Below are positions 53,036-61,074 of a stretch of DNA of 64,000 nt, one piece after another. Numbering within the stretch: the first letter of the stretch is position 1; each line of letters begins with the position of its first letter. A program made the position numbers and the translations under genes. The DNA is from Taklimakanibacter lacteus (lineage in GTDB: Bacteria > Pseudomonadota > Alphaproteobacteria > Rhizobiales > Aestuariivirgaceae): contig QOZQ01000003.1 in NCBI GenBank assembly GCA_003576695.1, positions 372,001-436,000 on the forward strand. Reading direction: 5' to 3'. The notes under the pieces are model-generated. The model did no database searches and had not been told where the DNA came from. It saw only the letters and a list, made by a program, of their open reading frames with translations.

Positions 53036-54754
53036 TCAGACGGTTCGCAAGGTAAAGGCGAAGCAGGTCGCATTGGGGATGTCCTGATCGAGCCAGATAT
53101 CGCCGCCATGGGTGGTGACGATGCTGCGGCACAGCGCGAGGCCAAGGCCAAGCCCGTCCTTCTTGGAGGTGGCAAAGGGCTGGAACAGCTGGCTGCGCAG
53201 TTCTTCGGGCACGCCGACGCCCGTATCGGTAATCGCAATCCTGACGAGGCCGGGCTGCGGCATCTGCCCCACCGACAGGGTGATGCTGCGCTCGCCGCCT
53301 TTCTTTGCCGCGACCGCATCCTTGGCGTTGCGCAGCAGGTTTATGATGACCTGCTGGATCTCGATCTCGCTCGCCCATACGGGCGGCATCGCCTTGGGCA
53401 GCTGCAGCACCGTCTCTATATGGGCCAGCCTGAGCTCGGCCTCCATCAGCGCCAGGCTCGTCGAGATGATGTGGCGGAGATTGGATTTCCTGACCGGCGT
53501 GGCGCCGCGTTTGAGGAACTTCCGGGTCTTGCTGATCAGGCCGCCGGCATGGTCGACCTGCGCGACCGTTTCATCGAGAAGATGCTGGATTTCGGCCGGG
53601 TCCGAGCCGGTGCGCCCCTGAACCCTTTGAATGGCGCGCAAATAGGTCTTGATGGCCGAGAGCGGCTGGTTGAGCTCATGCGCGAGAGCGGTGGTCATCT
53701 CGCTCACGACCGACACGCGCGATGAATGAAGCAGCAGCGACTGGCTCTCGCTGAGCCGCTCCTGGCTCAGGATCAGCGCCTGCTTGAAGATGCCTCTCTC
53801 ATGCACGATGGTTCCGAGCACGAGGCCGGTGACCGACAGCGAGATCATCAGCAGTTGCAGCTCGGTCGCCGTCGAGGGCGAGATCTCGCGCCAGTAGATG
53901 ATCGCCATCATGCTGGTGTCGGTGATCAGGACGGCGGCGATCGCGCCACTCAGCCCCAGGACGACCGCCAGCGCGACGACGGGCACGAACAGGAGATAGA
54001 AGAACTTGAAATCGTCGGTGCTGTCGAGGCCGAAGACGAACAGGGATATCAGGACGATCGCCAGGACGCAGAGCAGCAGGGCGACGACATGCTGGCGCAT
54101 ATAGCCGAGGATATTTTCGTCGCGTAGCGCCAGCAGGAAGACGGGCGACACCGTCAGTATGCCGATGATGTCGCCGACCGCCAGGGTAAAGGCCGGCGAA
54201 ACGAGTTCTTCGACAGGGACATTCCTGATCAGGACCGCGAGCCCCGCCTGGCTGGCGGCGAAGGTGAAGGCGGCAATGAGAGTGAGGGTGATGAACCGCA
54301 TGAGGAAGCGTATGGACTCATGCCCGAATTCCTGAAGCCATTTGCGCACGATGAGCCCCGGTCCGGCATAGGCAAGCGCATAGAGGAGGCTGGCGGGAAA
54401 TTCGACGGTGAGGAACGGCGCGCCTCTGGTCATCGAGTCGGCGATGATGTGGCACAGCATCGCAAGCGGTATGACCAGCCAGCCCAGCAGAACGCCGGCT
54501 GCGACTGTAAGGCCGGTCTCCGGGCTCCACGGCGATGCGGCGAGGCGCGCGAGCGGAAAGAAGTTCGTGGCTTCCTGAAGGATGATGAAGAACACGCAGT
54601 AGAGCGCCAGGCTCACGATCTTGTGAACGGAGAGCGACCGCATCGAGTCGCGCAGACGCATCCCGACATGACTGACGGCATCTGCCATTCTTGCCGGATA
54701 TGGCGGGCGAATGGGTGGGAACTTGTATTGCGGCGATGATTGCACCGGACGCAT
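53036..54754 (-). CDS. MASE1-domain sensor histidine kinase
   Basis: A 572-residue inner-membrane kinase. Residues 45-315 form a MASE1 sensor with about eight helices (IVSLALYCVFFIILQEATNFFPLARLAASPWSPETGLTVAAGVLLGW; TLAVGDIIGILTVSPVFLLAL). No PAS or haem motif is seen, so unlike FixL it probably senses through the membrane domain. The HisKA region is VSEMTTALAHELNQPLSAIKTYLRAI with phospho-acceptor His359, and the HATPase domain has INLLRNAKDAV, DTGVGV and KDGLGLGLALCRSI. ATG 54754 follows AGGAAGCAAGG. It is the upstream gene of the two-component pair. Confidence 0.92.
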   Translation of the reverse strand: MRPVQSSPQYKFPPIRPPYPARMADAVSHVGMRLRDSMRSLSVHKIVSLALYCVFFIILQEATNFFPLARLAASPWSPETGLTVAAGVLLGWLVIPLAMLCHIIADSMTRGAPFLTVEFPASLLYALAYAGPGLIVRKWLQEFGHESIRFLMRFITLTLIAAFTFAASQAGLAVLIRNVPVEELVSPAFTLAVGDIIGILTVSPVFLLALRDENILGYMRQHVVALLLCVLAIVLISLFVFGLDSTDDFKFFYLLFVPVVALAVVLGLSGAIAAVLITDTSMMAIIYWREISPSTATELQLLMISLSVTGLVLGTIVHERGIFKQALILSQERLSESQSLLLHSSRVSVVSEMTTALAHELNQPLSAIKTYLRAIQRVQGRTGSDPAEIQHLLDETVAQVDHAGGLISKTRKFLKRGATPVRKSNLRHIISTSLALMEAELRLAHIETVLQLPKAMPPVWASEIEIQQVIINLLRNAKDAVAAKKGGERSITLSVGQMPQPGLVRIAITDTGVGVPEELRSQLFQPFATSKKDGLGLGLALCRSIVTTHGGDIWLDQDIPNATCFAFTLRTV

Positions 54755-54841
54755 TCCTTGCTTCCTGTCAATGACCGCAATGATACAGCTCCCGGCGCGC
54801 GGTCACGAGCCGAAAATGCCGCATGCCGGCATGCGGACCCT

Positions 54842-54862
54842 ATGGGTAGTGCCACCTATTCC
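54842..54862. promoter_or_regulatory. Dyad site 5 (TGGGTAGTGCCACCTAT)
   Basis: A full match to the shared dyad, in the divergent gap between the MASE1 kinase (minus strand, start 54754) and the zinc-ribbon-like gene (plus strand, start 54895 or 54919). It could allow autoregulation of the two-component system. Confidence 0.6.
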
Positions 54863-54894
54863 GCCGTCTTTTCCCGGAAGCTAGCCTTCGCTGC

Positions 54895-55302
54895 GTGGAT
54901 TCGACAATCTCATTCCCGATGGCCCGATTGGAAAGCAACAGCCCATCCAGCAGTGAGCACGCTCCGCGGCCGGCAGCTGGCCTGATCGAGAAACTGTGCG
55001 AGCAGGCCGGATTCTTTGCCAGCAATCTGGCTCTCGCGCTGCCGGCCGTCATGGCGGAGAGAGAGCGCCTGGAGGAGCAGCCCGAGCAGGCAAGAGGCCG
55101 GCTCAGACTGGCGCATCTGAAGGAGGAGCAGGAGGCGGGGCTGCTGGCGCGCGTGCGCTTCGACATCTACAGTCTCGAGCTGCACCGCCATCCTCCGTAC
55201 TGTCCCTATTGCTGGATGCTGCGCGGACGGCGCACGCTCCTGAAACCGATGCTGGAAGATGCGGGCGCGCTGAGCTGTGAAATCTGCGGCAGCGCGTACT
55301 GA
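54895..55302 (+). CDS. Hypothetical protein with two CxxC pairs (zinc-ribbon-like)
   Basis: A 135-residue protein from GTG 54895; ATG 54919 (127 aa) is equally possible. A helical middle with LIEKLCEQAGFFASNLALALPAVMAERERLEEQPEQARGRLRLAHLKEEQEAGLLARVRFDIYSLE is followed by PPYCPYCWMLRGRRTLLKPM and LSCEICGSAY: the CPYC and CEIC pairs, 38 residues apart, suggest a zinc ribbon. No family recognised. Dyad site 5 lies 32 bases upstream of the GTG, and a strong terminator follows the gene. Confidence 0.72.
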   Translation: MDSTISFPMARLESNSPSSSEHAPRPAAGLIEKLCEQAGFFASNLALALPAVMAERERLEEQPEQARGRLRLAHLKEEQEAGLLARVRFDIYSLELHRHPPYCPYCWMLRGRRTLLKPMLEDAGALSCEICGSAY

Positions 55303-55354
55303 TCATCCCGCGATTGCCGTTGATGTGCCGTTCGGCTCCCGCGGGGCGGCGCAT

Positions 55355-55409
55355 GGAGACGCCTCCCGATCCCACCCCGGATCCCCCGAGGGAGGCGTCT
55401 CCAATTTTT
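55355..55409 (+). terminator. Rho-independent terminator
   Basis: A perfect 13-bp stem GGAGACGCCTCCC (55355-55367) / GGGAGGCGTCTCC (55390-55402) with a 22-base loop, followed by AATTTTTG. It ends the transcript of the gene at 54895-55302. Confidence 0.88.
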
Positions 55410-55431
55410 GTGACACCCGTCTTCAGCTGCC

Positions 55432-55578
55432 GTGTTGGCAGTGATCGCCGCCATCATCATCGCGCTTAATGCGGAGATGCTGTGCGATTCTGCCGTCGGC
55501 GGGCAGGCGCGCGTTTGCGATGATTTCGTCAATTTGCCCTCCCCCTCGCGGCGAGGGCAATCGCATATGAATTTCTAA
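55432..55578 (+). pseudogene. Paralogue of the 35-aa membrane protein, run through by a repeat
   Basis: GTG 55432 opens a frame with VLAVIAAIIIALNAEMLCDSAVGG, matching the core of the peptide at 50005. At the position of that gene's TAG stop this copy has CAG (55504-55506), so translation would continue 24 codons into the palindromic element (PSPSRRGQSHMNF). It sits just after a terminator and has no clear ribosome site. Either a decayed copy or a small protein with a tail supplied by the repeat. Confidence 0.42.
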
Positions 55579-56195
55579 ACCAGGCAAGTCCTCTCCAAAC
55601 TTTCCCCCTCGCCCGTTGCGAAGCAATGGGAGAGGGTGGCCGAAGGCCGGGTGAGGGCCCTTACTTTTCTTCTGGAAGATCCCCAGCCAGCACCAGCAGG
55701 ATCATGTCCATCACATCGTTGAAGCGATGATAGACATCGTCATTCAGGATACGAAGAACTCTATATCCTTGTGAACGTAGATACGCCGTCCGCTTGGTAT
55801 CATAGGCGATCTCATGGTCCTCCGAATGTGTTGCGCCATCCAACTCGACCACAAGGCGGGCATCACGGCACAGAAAATCGACCGTGAACGGTCCGATCGG
55901 GTATTGGCGGTGGAATTTGCGGTTCTGGAGACGGCGACCACGCAAGCCTGACCAGAGGCGCGCCTCTGCTGGCGTCTGGCTGCGGCGCAATCGGCGTGCC
56001 TGTTCAAGGCGCTTTTCCTCGGTGAGAGCCATGACAAAAGGTATCGCAACGATCTCCAGCACGCCAGCTTAAGAGCCCTCACCCGGCCTTCGGCCACCCT
56101 CTCCCATTGCTTCGCAACGGGCGAGGGGGAAAGTTTGGAGAGGACTTGCCTGGTTTAGAAATTCATAGGTACTCGCCCTCCCCACAAGGGGAGGA
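55534..56195. mobile_element. Inverted-repeat element enclosing a DUF559 gene (family A)
   Basis: The left arm (55566-55663) and right arm (56070-56167) are 98-base inverted repeats with a single mismatch. They bracket a 406-base interior that holds one gene and little else. Outside each arm is a further hairpin-prone end (TTGCCCTCCCCCTCGCGGC on the left, CGCCCTCCCCACAAGGGGAG on the right). The arms are homologous, in the same orientation, to those at 1174-3051, 6680-6820 and 62891-63060, where the interior is a short noncoding spacer. The near identity of the arms suggests a recent insertion or ongoing arm conversion. Confidence 0.8.
55661..56032 (-). CDS. DUF559 endonuclease-domain protein inside inverted repeats
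   Basis: A 123-residue protein from ATG 56032. The DUF559 (Vsr/PD-(D/E)XK-like) domain is clear: RLRRSQTPAEARLWSGLRGRRLQNRKFHRQYPIGPFTVDFLCRDARLVVELDGATHSEDHEIAYDTKRTAYLRSQGYRVLRILNDDV. Likely catalytic residues are the Asp of VDF, Glu and Asp of VELDG, the following His and the Asp of YDTKR. Its stop codon (55661-55663) is the last three bases of the left inverted repeat, and its start is 37 bases from the right one, so the gene fills the interior exactly. Vsr-like proteins nick DNA at mismatches; the biological role of DUF559 proteins is unknown. Confidence 0.87.
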   Translation of the reverse strand: MALTEEKRLEQARRLRRSQTPAEARLWSGLRGRRLQNRKFHRQYPIGPFTVDFLCRDARLVVELDGATHSEDHEIAYDTKRTAYLRSQGYRVLRILNDDVYHRFNDVMDMILLVLAGDLPEEK

Positions 56196-56221
56196 AAAAA
56201 TATACGCGAACCGGCGCTGGT

Positions 56222-57925
56222 CTAATTTTTCCGCAGTCCGTCGGCGATCTTTTCCGCCATCATGATCGTCGGCAGGTTGGTGTTGGCGCAAGGGATCGTC
56301 GGCATGATCGAGGCGTCGCTGACATAGAGGCCGTCGAGCACGCGCACCTTGCCGCGGGCGTCGGTCACCGCCAGTCGGTCGCTCTCAGGTCCCATGCGGC
56401 AGGTGCAGGAGGGATGCCACACACCGCCCACCGTCTCGGAAACATAGGCCTCGAGCTCAGGCCTGTTGCCGGCGAGCCGCCGCGGATCGTCGAAATTCGA
56501 CAAAAGATGCGGGAAGATCTTCTCGCGATGCCTGCCCATCATGTCGAGGCCCAATGCGCCGATCCCGGTGACGAGCGCACCCGTCCGCGTCTGCTTCGAG
56601 AAGCGCTTGCCGAATTCCGACATGCCACCGGCATAAAGCCCCGAGACGACGGATGACAGGCTCGGATCGGTGGCGAGGCCGACCGCGCGCTCGAAGGCAT
56701 CCGCCAGCCGCGTGAGATCGCGCCGGTCCGAGAGCATGCGGAAATCGATGCGCGGCGGTCCCTCCGGTGCCGAGGGATTGAGCAGCAGCTGGCCGCGCGA
56801 ATAGGATTTGTTGACCCAGAAGAAAACCGAGCCCAAGAGCCCGCCGACCGGATGCCAGGCGGCGCGGGTCACGAAATTCATGTGCATGTCGCCGGGCGGG
56901 CAGCCCTCGACGCCCGATGAGAACCGGTAGCCGATCGGGATGTGATAATCGAGCGGCCCTTTCTGCCGCGCCGGGTTCTTGAGATAGGGCACGATCCCCG
57001 AAGAGGGATGCTCCATCAGATTCTGTCCCACCCCTGGCAGGTTCACCGCCGTCTCGATGCCGCAATCGCCCAGATGCGGTGCGGGCCCGATGCCGGAGCG
57101 CATCAGGATCGCGGGACTGGCCAGCGCCCCGGCGCAGACCACGACGCGATGCGCCTTGATCTCCTCCTGCGCATTGTCGCGTCGCGCCAGCACGCCTTTG
57201 GCCCGACCCTCGGCGATGAGGAGGCGCTCTACCGTCGTCTCGGTGCGGATGTCCAGATTGGGCCGCCGCCGTACCTCGGGCGTCAGATAGGCCCAAGCCG
57301 TGCTGACGCGGCGCTTCTGCTCGTCCATATTGACGGCCATCTCGAAGGTGCCGTCTTCCCATGCGCCGTTCTGGTCGGGAAGGAAGGGAATGCCGCGTTT
57401 GGCGCAGACGGCGAGCATCGCATGGGTGAAGGGTGTCCAGATTTCCGGACCCCGGCGCCTGATCGGGAAGGGGCCGGTCTTGCCATGCAACTCGTTGTCG
57501 ATATCGAGATCGCGTTCGAGCTTCCTGAAATAGGGGAGGCACTCCGCGAAGGACCAGCCTTCGACGCCGAGCGAAGCCCATTCGTCATAGTCGCCCGGAG
57601 CCCCGCGATTGGCGCCGATGCCGTTGATCGCCGAGCCGCCGCCCAGCACGCGCGCCTGCTCATAGCGCGTGGCCCGGCCTTCCGGCCGGTTCGAGCCGCG
57701 ATAGGGCAGCGAGGCAGTGAGGCCCTTCCATGTGTAGCGCGGATTGGAATAGGCGATGCCCGGATAGGGGCTGGCGAGGTCCGGAAAATCCTCCGGCCGC
57801 GCCGCATCGATGCCGGCTTCCAGGAGGATGACCTTGACGGCGGGGTTCTCGCTGAGCCGTGCCGCCAGCACGCAGCCCGACGAGCCGCCGCCCACGATGA
57901 CGTAGTCAGCCTCGTTGGCGCTCAT
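56222..57925 (-). CDS. GMC-family FAD oxidoreductase (choline dehydrogenase-like)
   Basis: A 567-residue enzyme. The N-terminal FAD-binding motif is ADYVIVGGGSSGCVLAARLSENPAVKVILLEAG; VLGGGSAINGIGANRGAPGDYDEWASLG is the GMC signature 1 region; GALASPAILMRSGIG is signature 2; the C-terminus has WHPSCTCRMGPESD with the catalytic His and a NTNLPTIMMAEKIAD end. GMC enzymes oxidise alcohols or polyols. BetA-type choline oxidation is not indicated: no betB or choline transporter is nearby. It overlaps the dehydratase gene by 4 bases and lies in a carbohydrate-uptake cluster, so a sugar or polyol substrate is likelier. Confidence 0.9.
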   Translation of the reverse strand: MSANEADYVIVGGGSSGCVLAARLSENPAVKVILLEAGIDAARPEDFPDLASPYPGIAYSNPRYTWKGLTASLPYRGSNRPEGRATRYEQARVLGGGSAINGIGANRGAPGDYDEWASLGVEGWSFAECLPYFRKLERDLDIDNELHGKTGPFPIRRRGPEIWTPFTHAMLAVCAKRGIPFLPDQNGAWEDGTFEMAVNMDEQKRRVSTAWAYLTPEVRRRPNLDIRTETTVERLLIAEGRAKGVLARRDNAQEEIKAHRVVVCAGALASPAILMRSGIGPAPHLGDCGIETAVNLPGVGQNLMEHPSSGIVPYLKNPARQKGPLDYHIPIGYRFSSGVEGCPPGDMHMNFVTRAAWHPVGGLLGSVFFWVNKSYSRGQLLLNPSAPEGPPRIDFRMLSDRRDLTRLADAFERAVGLATDPSLSSVVSGLYAGGMSEFGKRFSKQTRTGALVTGIGALGLDMMGRHREKIFPHLLSNFDDPRRLAGNRPELEAYVSETVGGVWHPSCTCRMGPESDRLAVTDARGKVRVLDGLYVSDASIMPTIPCANTNLPTIMMAEKIADGLRKN

Positions 57926-58890
57926 CCGGCGGTTCCCCGATTTTCGAGTGCGGCATCATCGGCGCCGCAGATGAGCGTGCTGATGCGCTCAGAGGGCTTG
58001 AGCCTGATCTTGCCGAGGCTGAGGGCCGCGATCGCCGCCGCCGCCGACAGGTCGGCGCGGATCGCGAGCTCGGCCAGGATCCAGCGCGCCGCGGCGATGA
58101 GATGCTCGTCCTCGACGAGGACGATCTCCTCCACGTGCTTCGCGACGATGTCGTAGATGATGGGCGCCGTCATGCCGCAGGACATGGTGGCGACACGGGT
58201 CCATTGGCGTTCGAGCCGGACCGGGCCGCCGGCCTCGAGGGCCGCGTGCAATGTCGGGCTGCCCACCGGTTCGATACCGATGATGCGCGCTTTCGGATTG
58301 CGCGCATGAACCACGGTGGAAAGGCCGGCGATCAGCCCGCCGCCGCCGATGGCGACGAGATAGACATCCGCCTCGGGGACAGCGTCGAGCATTTCGAGGG
58401 CGACAGTGCCCTGGCCGATGACGATGTCGGGATCCTTGAAGGGATGGAAATAGACAGCACCATGGCGCCCGGCGTGCTCGCGGGCGGCCGCATCCGCATC
58501 GTCCCATTTCTCGCCCACGACATGGACGCTCGCATTCCACTCGGCGAGCGCCCTGACCTTGGCCGGCGAGGCATTGGGCGGCAGATAGATCGTGGTGGGG
58601 ATGCCCGCCATGAGGCCGGCTCGCGCCACCGCCATTCCGTGATTGCCGCCCGAGGCGGTGACGATGCCGTTCTTCAGCACATCAGGCGGCGTGGTGAGAA
58701 GCCGGTTGACGGCGCCGCGCGCCTTGAACGATCCCGTCACCTGCAGGCATTCGAGCTTGAGGAACAGGGGATTGGCGACGGGGCGCTGCCGCACCTGCGC
58801 GACCTCGATCATCGGCGTCGGGCGTATATGGCCGGCGATGCGCCTCTGCGCGGCTTCGATGGCTGCAAGGGTGATGGCGGGCGTGGTCAT
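57922..58890 (-). CDS. Threonine/serine dehydratase-like PLP enzyme
   Basis: A 322-residue fold-type II PLP enzyme. LECLQVTGSFKARGAVNRLL carries the PLP Lys (SFKARGA), ASGGNHGMAVARAGLMAG the substrate loop, and VAIGGGGLIAGLSTVVHA the phosphate loop. No C-terminal ACT domain is present, so it is the catabolic type rather than IlvA. It overlaps the GMC gene and the Gfo/Idh gene by 4 bases each, implying that its substrate belongs to the same pathway; a hydroxy-amino acid, or a 3-hydroxyaspartate-like compound, is possible. Confidence 0.88.
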   Translation of the reverse strand: MTTPAITLAAIEAAQRRIAGHIRPTPMIEVAQVRQRPVANPLFLKLECLQVTGSFKARGAVNRLLTTPPDVLKNGIVTASGGNHGMAVARAGLMAGIPTTIYLPPNASPAKVRALAEWNASVHVVGEKWDDADAAAREHAGRHGAVYFHPFKDPDIVIGQGTVALEMLDAVPEADVYLVAIGGGGLIAGLSTVVHARNPKARIIGIEPVGSPTLHAALEAGGPVRLERQWTRVATMSCGMTAPIIYDIVAKHVEEIVLVEDEHLIAAARWILAELAIRADLSAAAAIAALSLGKIRLKPSERISTLICGADDAALENRGTAG

Positions 58891-59957
58891 GGCAGGGATG
58901 TGTCGGGCGCCACCGGCCGGCCGGTTCGCGCCGCCTCGTCGCAGGCGAACAGCACGCGGTGCATCTCGAAGGCCTCGTCGAGACCGGAATAGGGCATGGG
59001 CTCGTCGTGCCGCAGATTGGCGAGGATGCGCTCGAACATCGGCCTGAACATGTCGGGCGTGACGTCGCCTCCATCATTGATCGAGCGGGTCGCCAAATGC
59101 TGCCAGCCCTTGGGATCGAGGCCGGGCAGCATCACGCGGCTCATGATCCTCGTATCGATGAGGCTGCCTTCCGACCCGATCAGCGTGTTGCGCCAATAAT
59201 AGGGATGGAGGCTGTCGAGGCAGGACGTGACCTTGCCGAGCCGGCCGTCCGCGAAACGGATGAGATTGACCTGGGTCGTCGCATATTCGAATCCTGCGAA
59301 ATCGGGCGCGCCGGATTTCGTCGCGAAGGCTTCGACCTCGGCCACTTTCACGCCTTTCATGACCAGCATCAGCATCATCAGCGGATGGCAGCCGCAGAAC
59401 AGCATCGACGAACGGCCGATCTTATGGGTGCGGGCCCACCAATGCTGCGGCACCCAGGGGCCGATGCCGTTGAAATACTCGATCTCGGCCAGATGCACGC
59501 GGCCGAGCCAGCCTTTGTGAACCGCCTCGATCGTCGCCTGGAGCTGGCCGTAATGGAATTCCTGGAAGCCGACAAAGGCCCTGATACCGGCGCTGTCGAC
59601 CGCGCGGCGCACCGCGAGGAGATCCTCTAGCGTGAGGCAGACCGGCTTCTCGACGATGAAATGCTTGCCGTGCCGCGCCGCCGCGATCGCCTGCGCCGCA
59701 TGCGTGTCGTGCAGCGTGCAGATCGAGACGAAGTCGCAGCCGCTCTCTGCCAGCATGCGTTCATAGTCGGAATAGACCTGCACCTCCGGACCGCAAATAC
59801 GGGCGATGGCGGGCGCTTCGATATCGGGGCGTTGCGAATAGACGCCTGCGATGACGGCGTCCGGCATCATCGCCCAGGTCTCGGCATGGCAGCGCCCGGC
59901 CTGGCCGAAGCCCGCAATGGCGACCCGGAGCGGGCGGCTCACATCGATAGGGGGCAT
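58887..59957 (-). CDS. Gfo/Idh/MocA-family oxidoreductase
   Basis: A 356-residue NAD(P)-dependent dehydrogenase. The Rossmann motif is RVAIAGFGQAGRCHAETWAMMP (GxGxxG), the VEKPVCLTLEDLLAV segment supplies the conserved EKP Lys, and CGCHPLMMLMLVM gives the His of the catalytic region. Such enzymes oxidise sugars, inositols or related polyols. It overlaps its neighbours by 4 bases (dehydratase) and 1 base (ATPase, TGATG). Confidence 0.88.
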   Translation of the reverse strand: MPPIDVSRPLRVAIAGFGQAGRCHAETWAMMPDAVIAGVYSQRPDIEAPAIARICGPEVQVYSDYERMLAESGCDFVSICTLHDTHAAQAIAAARHGKHFIVEKPVCLTLEDLLAVRRAVDSAGIRAFVGFQEFHYGQLQATIEAVHKGWLGRVHLAEIEYFNGIGPWVPQHWWARTHKIGRSSMLFCGCHPLMMLMLVMKGVKVAEVEAFATKSGAPDFAGFEYATTQVNLIRFADGRLGKVTSCLDSLHPYYWRNTLIGSEGSLIDTRIMSRVMLPGLDPKGWQHLATRSINDGGDVTPDMFRPMFERILANLRHDEPMPYSGLDEAFEMHRVLFACDEAARTGRPVAPDTSLP

Positions 59958-61051
59958 CAGGCTTTGCCGCTCGTGGCGAGGACACGTTCGCTGGCGGGAT
60001 CATAGAGGCGGGCCGCGGCACTGTCGAAAGTGGCATTGAGCCTCGCGCCGATCGCGGCGCTGAAGCCCGCAGACGCGACGACGCGGATTTTCCCGCCGCC
60101 GGGCTCGTCGCAGATGACGATCGCTTCATTGCCGAGCTGCTCGATGGCATAGACGGTGAGGGGCAAGGCGGCGGCGCCCGCTTCGGTGAGGCGCATCAGA
60201 TGCGGCCTTATCCCGAGAATGACTTCCTTCTGCGGCGCGGCCTGGGCGAACTCGCCGGTGATCTCCATCCGGAGCGACGGATTGACCAGCCAGAGCCTGC
60301 CATCGGCCTTCTCGAGGGCGCCCTTGAGGAAATTCATCGGCGGAACCCCGACAAAGCCCGCGACGAACAGGGTCTCGGGCCGGTTATAGATGTCGGTCGG
60401 CGTGCCGATCTGCTCCAGCCGGCCCTTGCGCATCACGCCGATGCGGTCGCCCATCGTCATCGCCTCGATCTGGTCGTGGGTGACGAAGATCATCGTGGTG
60501 CGGATGCGTTTCTGCAAGTTGACGAGCTCGGCGCGCAGCGACAGCCTGAGCGCCGCATCGAGCGCCGACAAAGGCTCATCGAGCAGGAAGCCCGCGGGCT
60601 CGCGCACGATCGCCTTGGCGGTGGCGACACGCTGGCGCTCGCCGCCCGACAGCTGTCCCGGCCGTTTGTCGAGGAGATGCATCACATCCACCGTCTGGGC
60701 GGCATGGGCGATACGCGCCTCGATCTCCGGCTTCGACAGGCCGGAACGCTTCAGGCTCATATAGATATTGTCGCGCGCCGAGAGATGCGGATAGAGCAGC
60801 GAGGACTGGAAGACCATCGCGATATTGCGCTGATGCGGCGAGTGGCCGGTGACGTCGGCACCGTCGAACAGGATTTGGCCGGAGGTCGGCTCGTCCAGCC
60901 CGGCAATGATGTTCATCGTCGTCGACTTGCCACAGCCCGAGGGACCGAGAAGCACCAGGAGCTCGCCATCCTCGATCTCGAGGTCGAGATTATGCACGGC
61001 ATGGTGGCTGCCATAGGTCTTGACGATGTTGCGCAGCTCGATGCGGGCCAT
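59957..61051 (-). CDS. CUT1-type ABC transporter ATP-binding protein (UgpC/MsmK-like)
   Basis: A 364-residue ATPase from ATG 61051. The longer frame upstream lies inside the permease gene. Motifs: [19 protein letters not shown] (Walker A), MVFQSSLLYPHLSARDNIYM (Q-loop), QLSGGERQRVATAKAIV (signature), AGFLLDEPLSALDAAL (Walker B), FVTHDQIEAMTMGDRIGVM (switch His), then a MalK-type TOBE domain with ILGIRPHLMRL. It energises the two permeases at 61075-62849. Confidence 0.92.
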   Translation of the reverse strand: MARIELRNIVKTYGSHHAVHNLDLEIEDGELLVLLGPSGCGKSTTMNIIAGLDEPTSGQILFDGADVTGHSPHQRNIAMVFQSSLLYPHLSARDNIYMSLKRSGLSKPEIEARIAHAAQTVDVMHLLDKRPGQLSGGERQRVATAKAIVREPAGFLLDEPLSALDAALRLSLRAELVNLQKRIRTTMIFVTHDQIEAMTMGDRIGVMRKGRLEQIGTPTDIYNRPETLFVAGFVGVPPMNFLKGALEKADGRLWLVNPSLRMEITGEFAQAAPQKEVILGIRPHLMRLTEAGAAALPLTVYAIEQLGNEAIVICDEPGGGKIRVVASAGFSAAIGARLNATFDSAAARLYDPASERVLATSGKA

Positions 61052-61074
61052 GGGCGGGAAGGCTCCTTGTGGTC

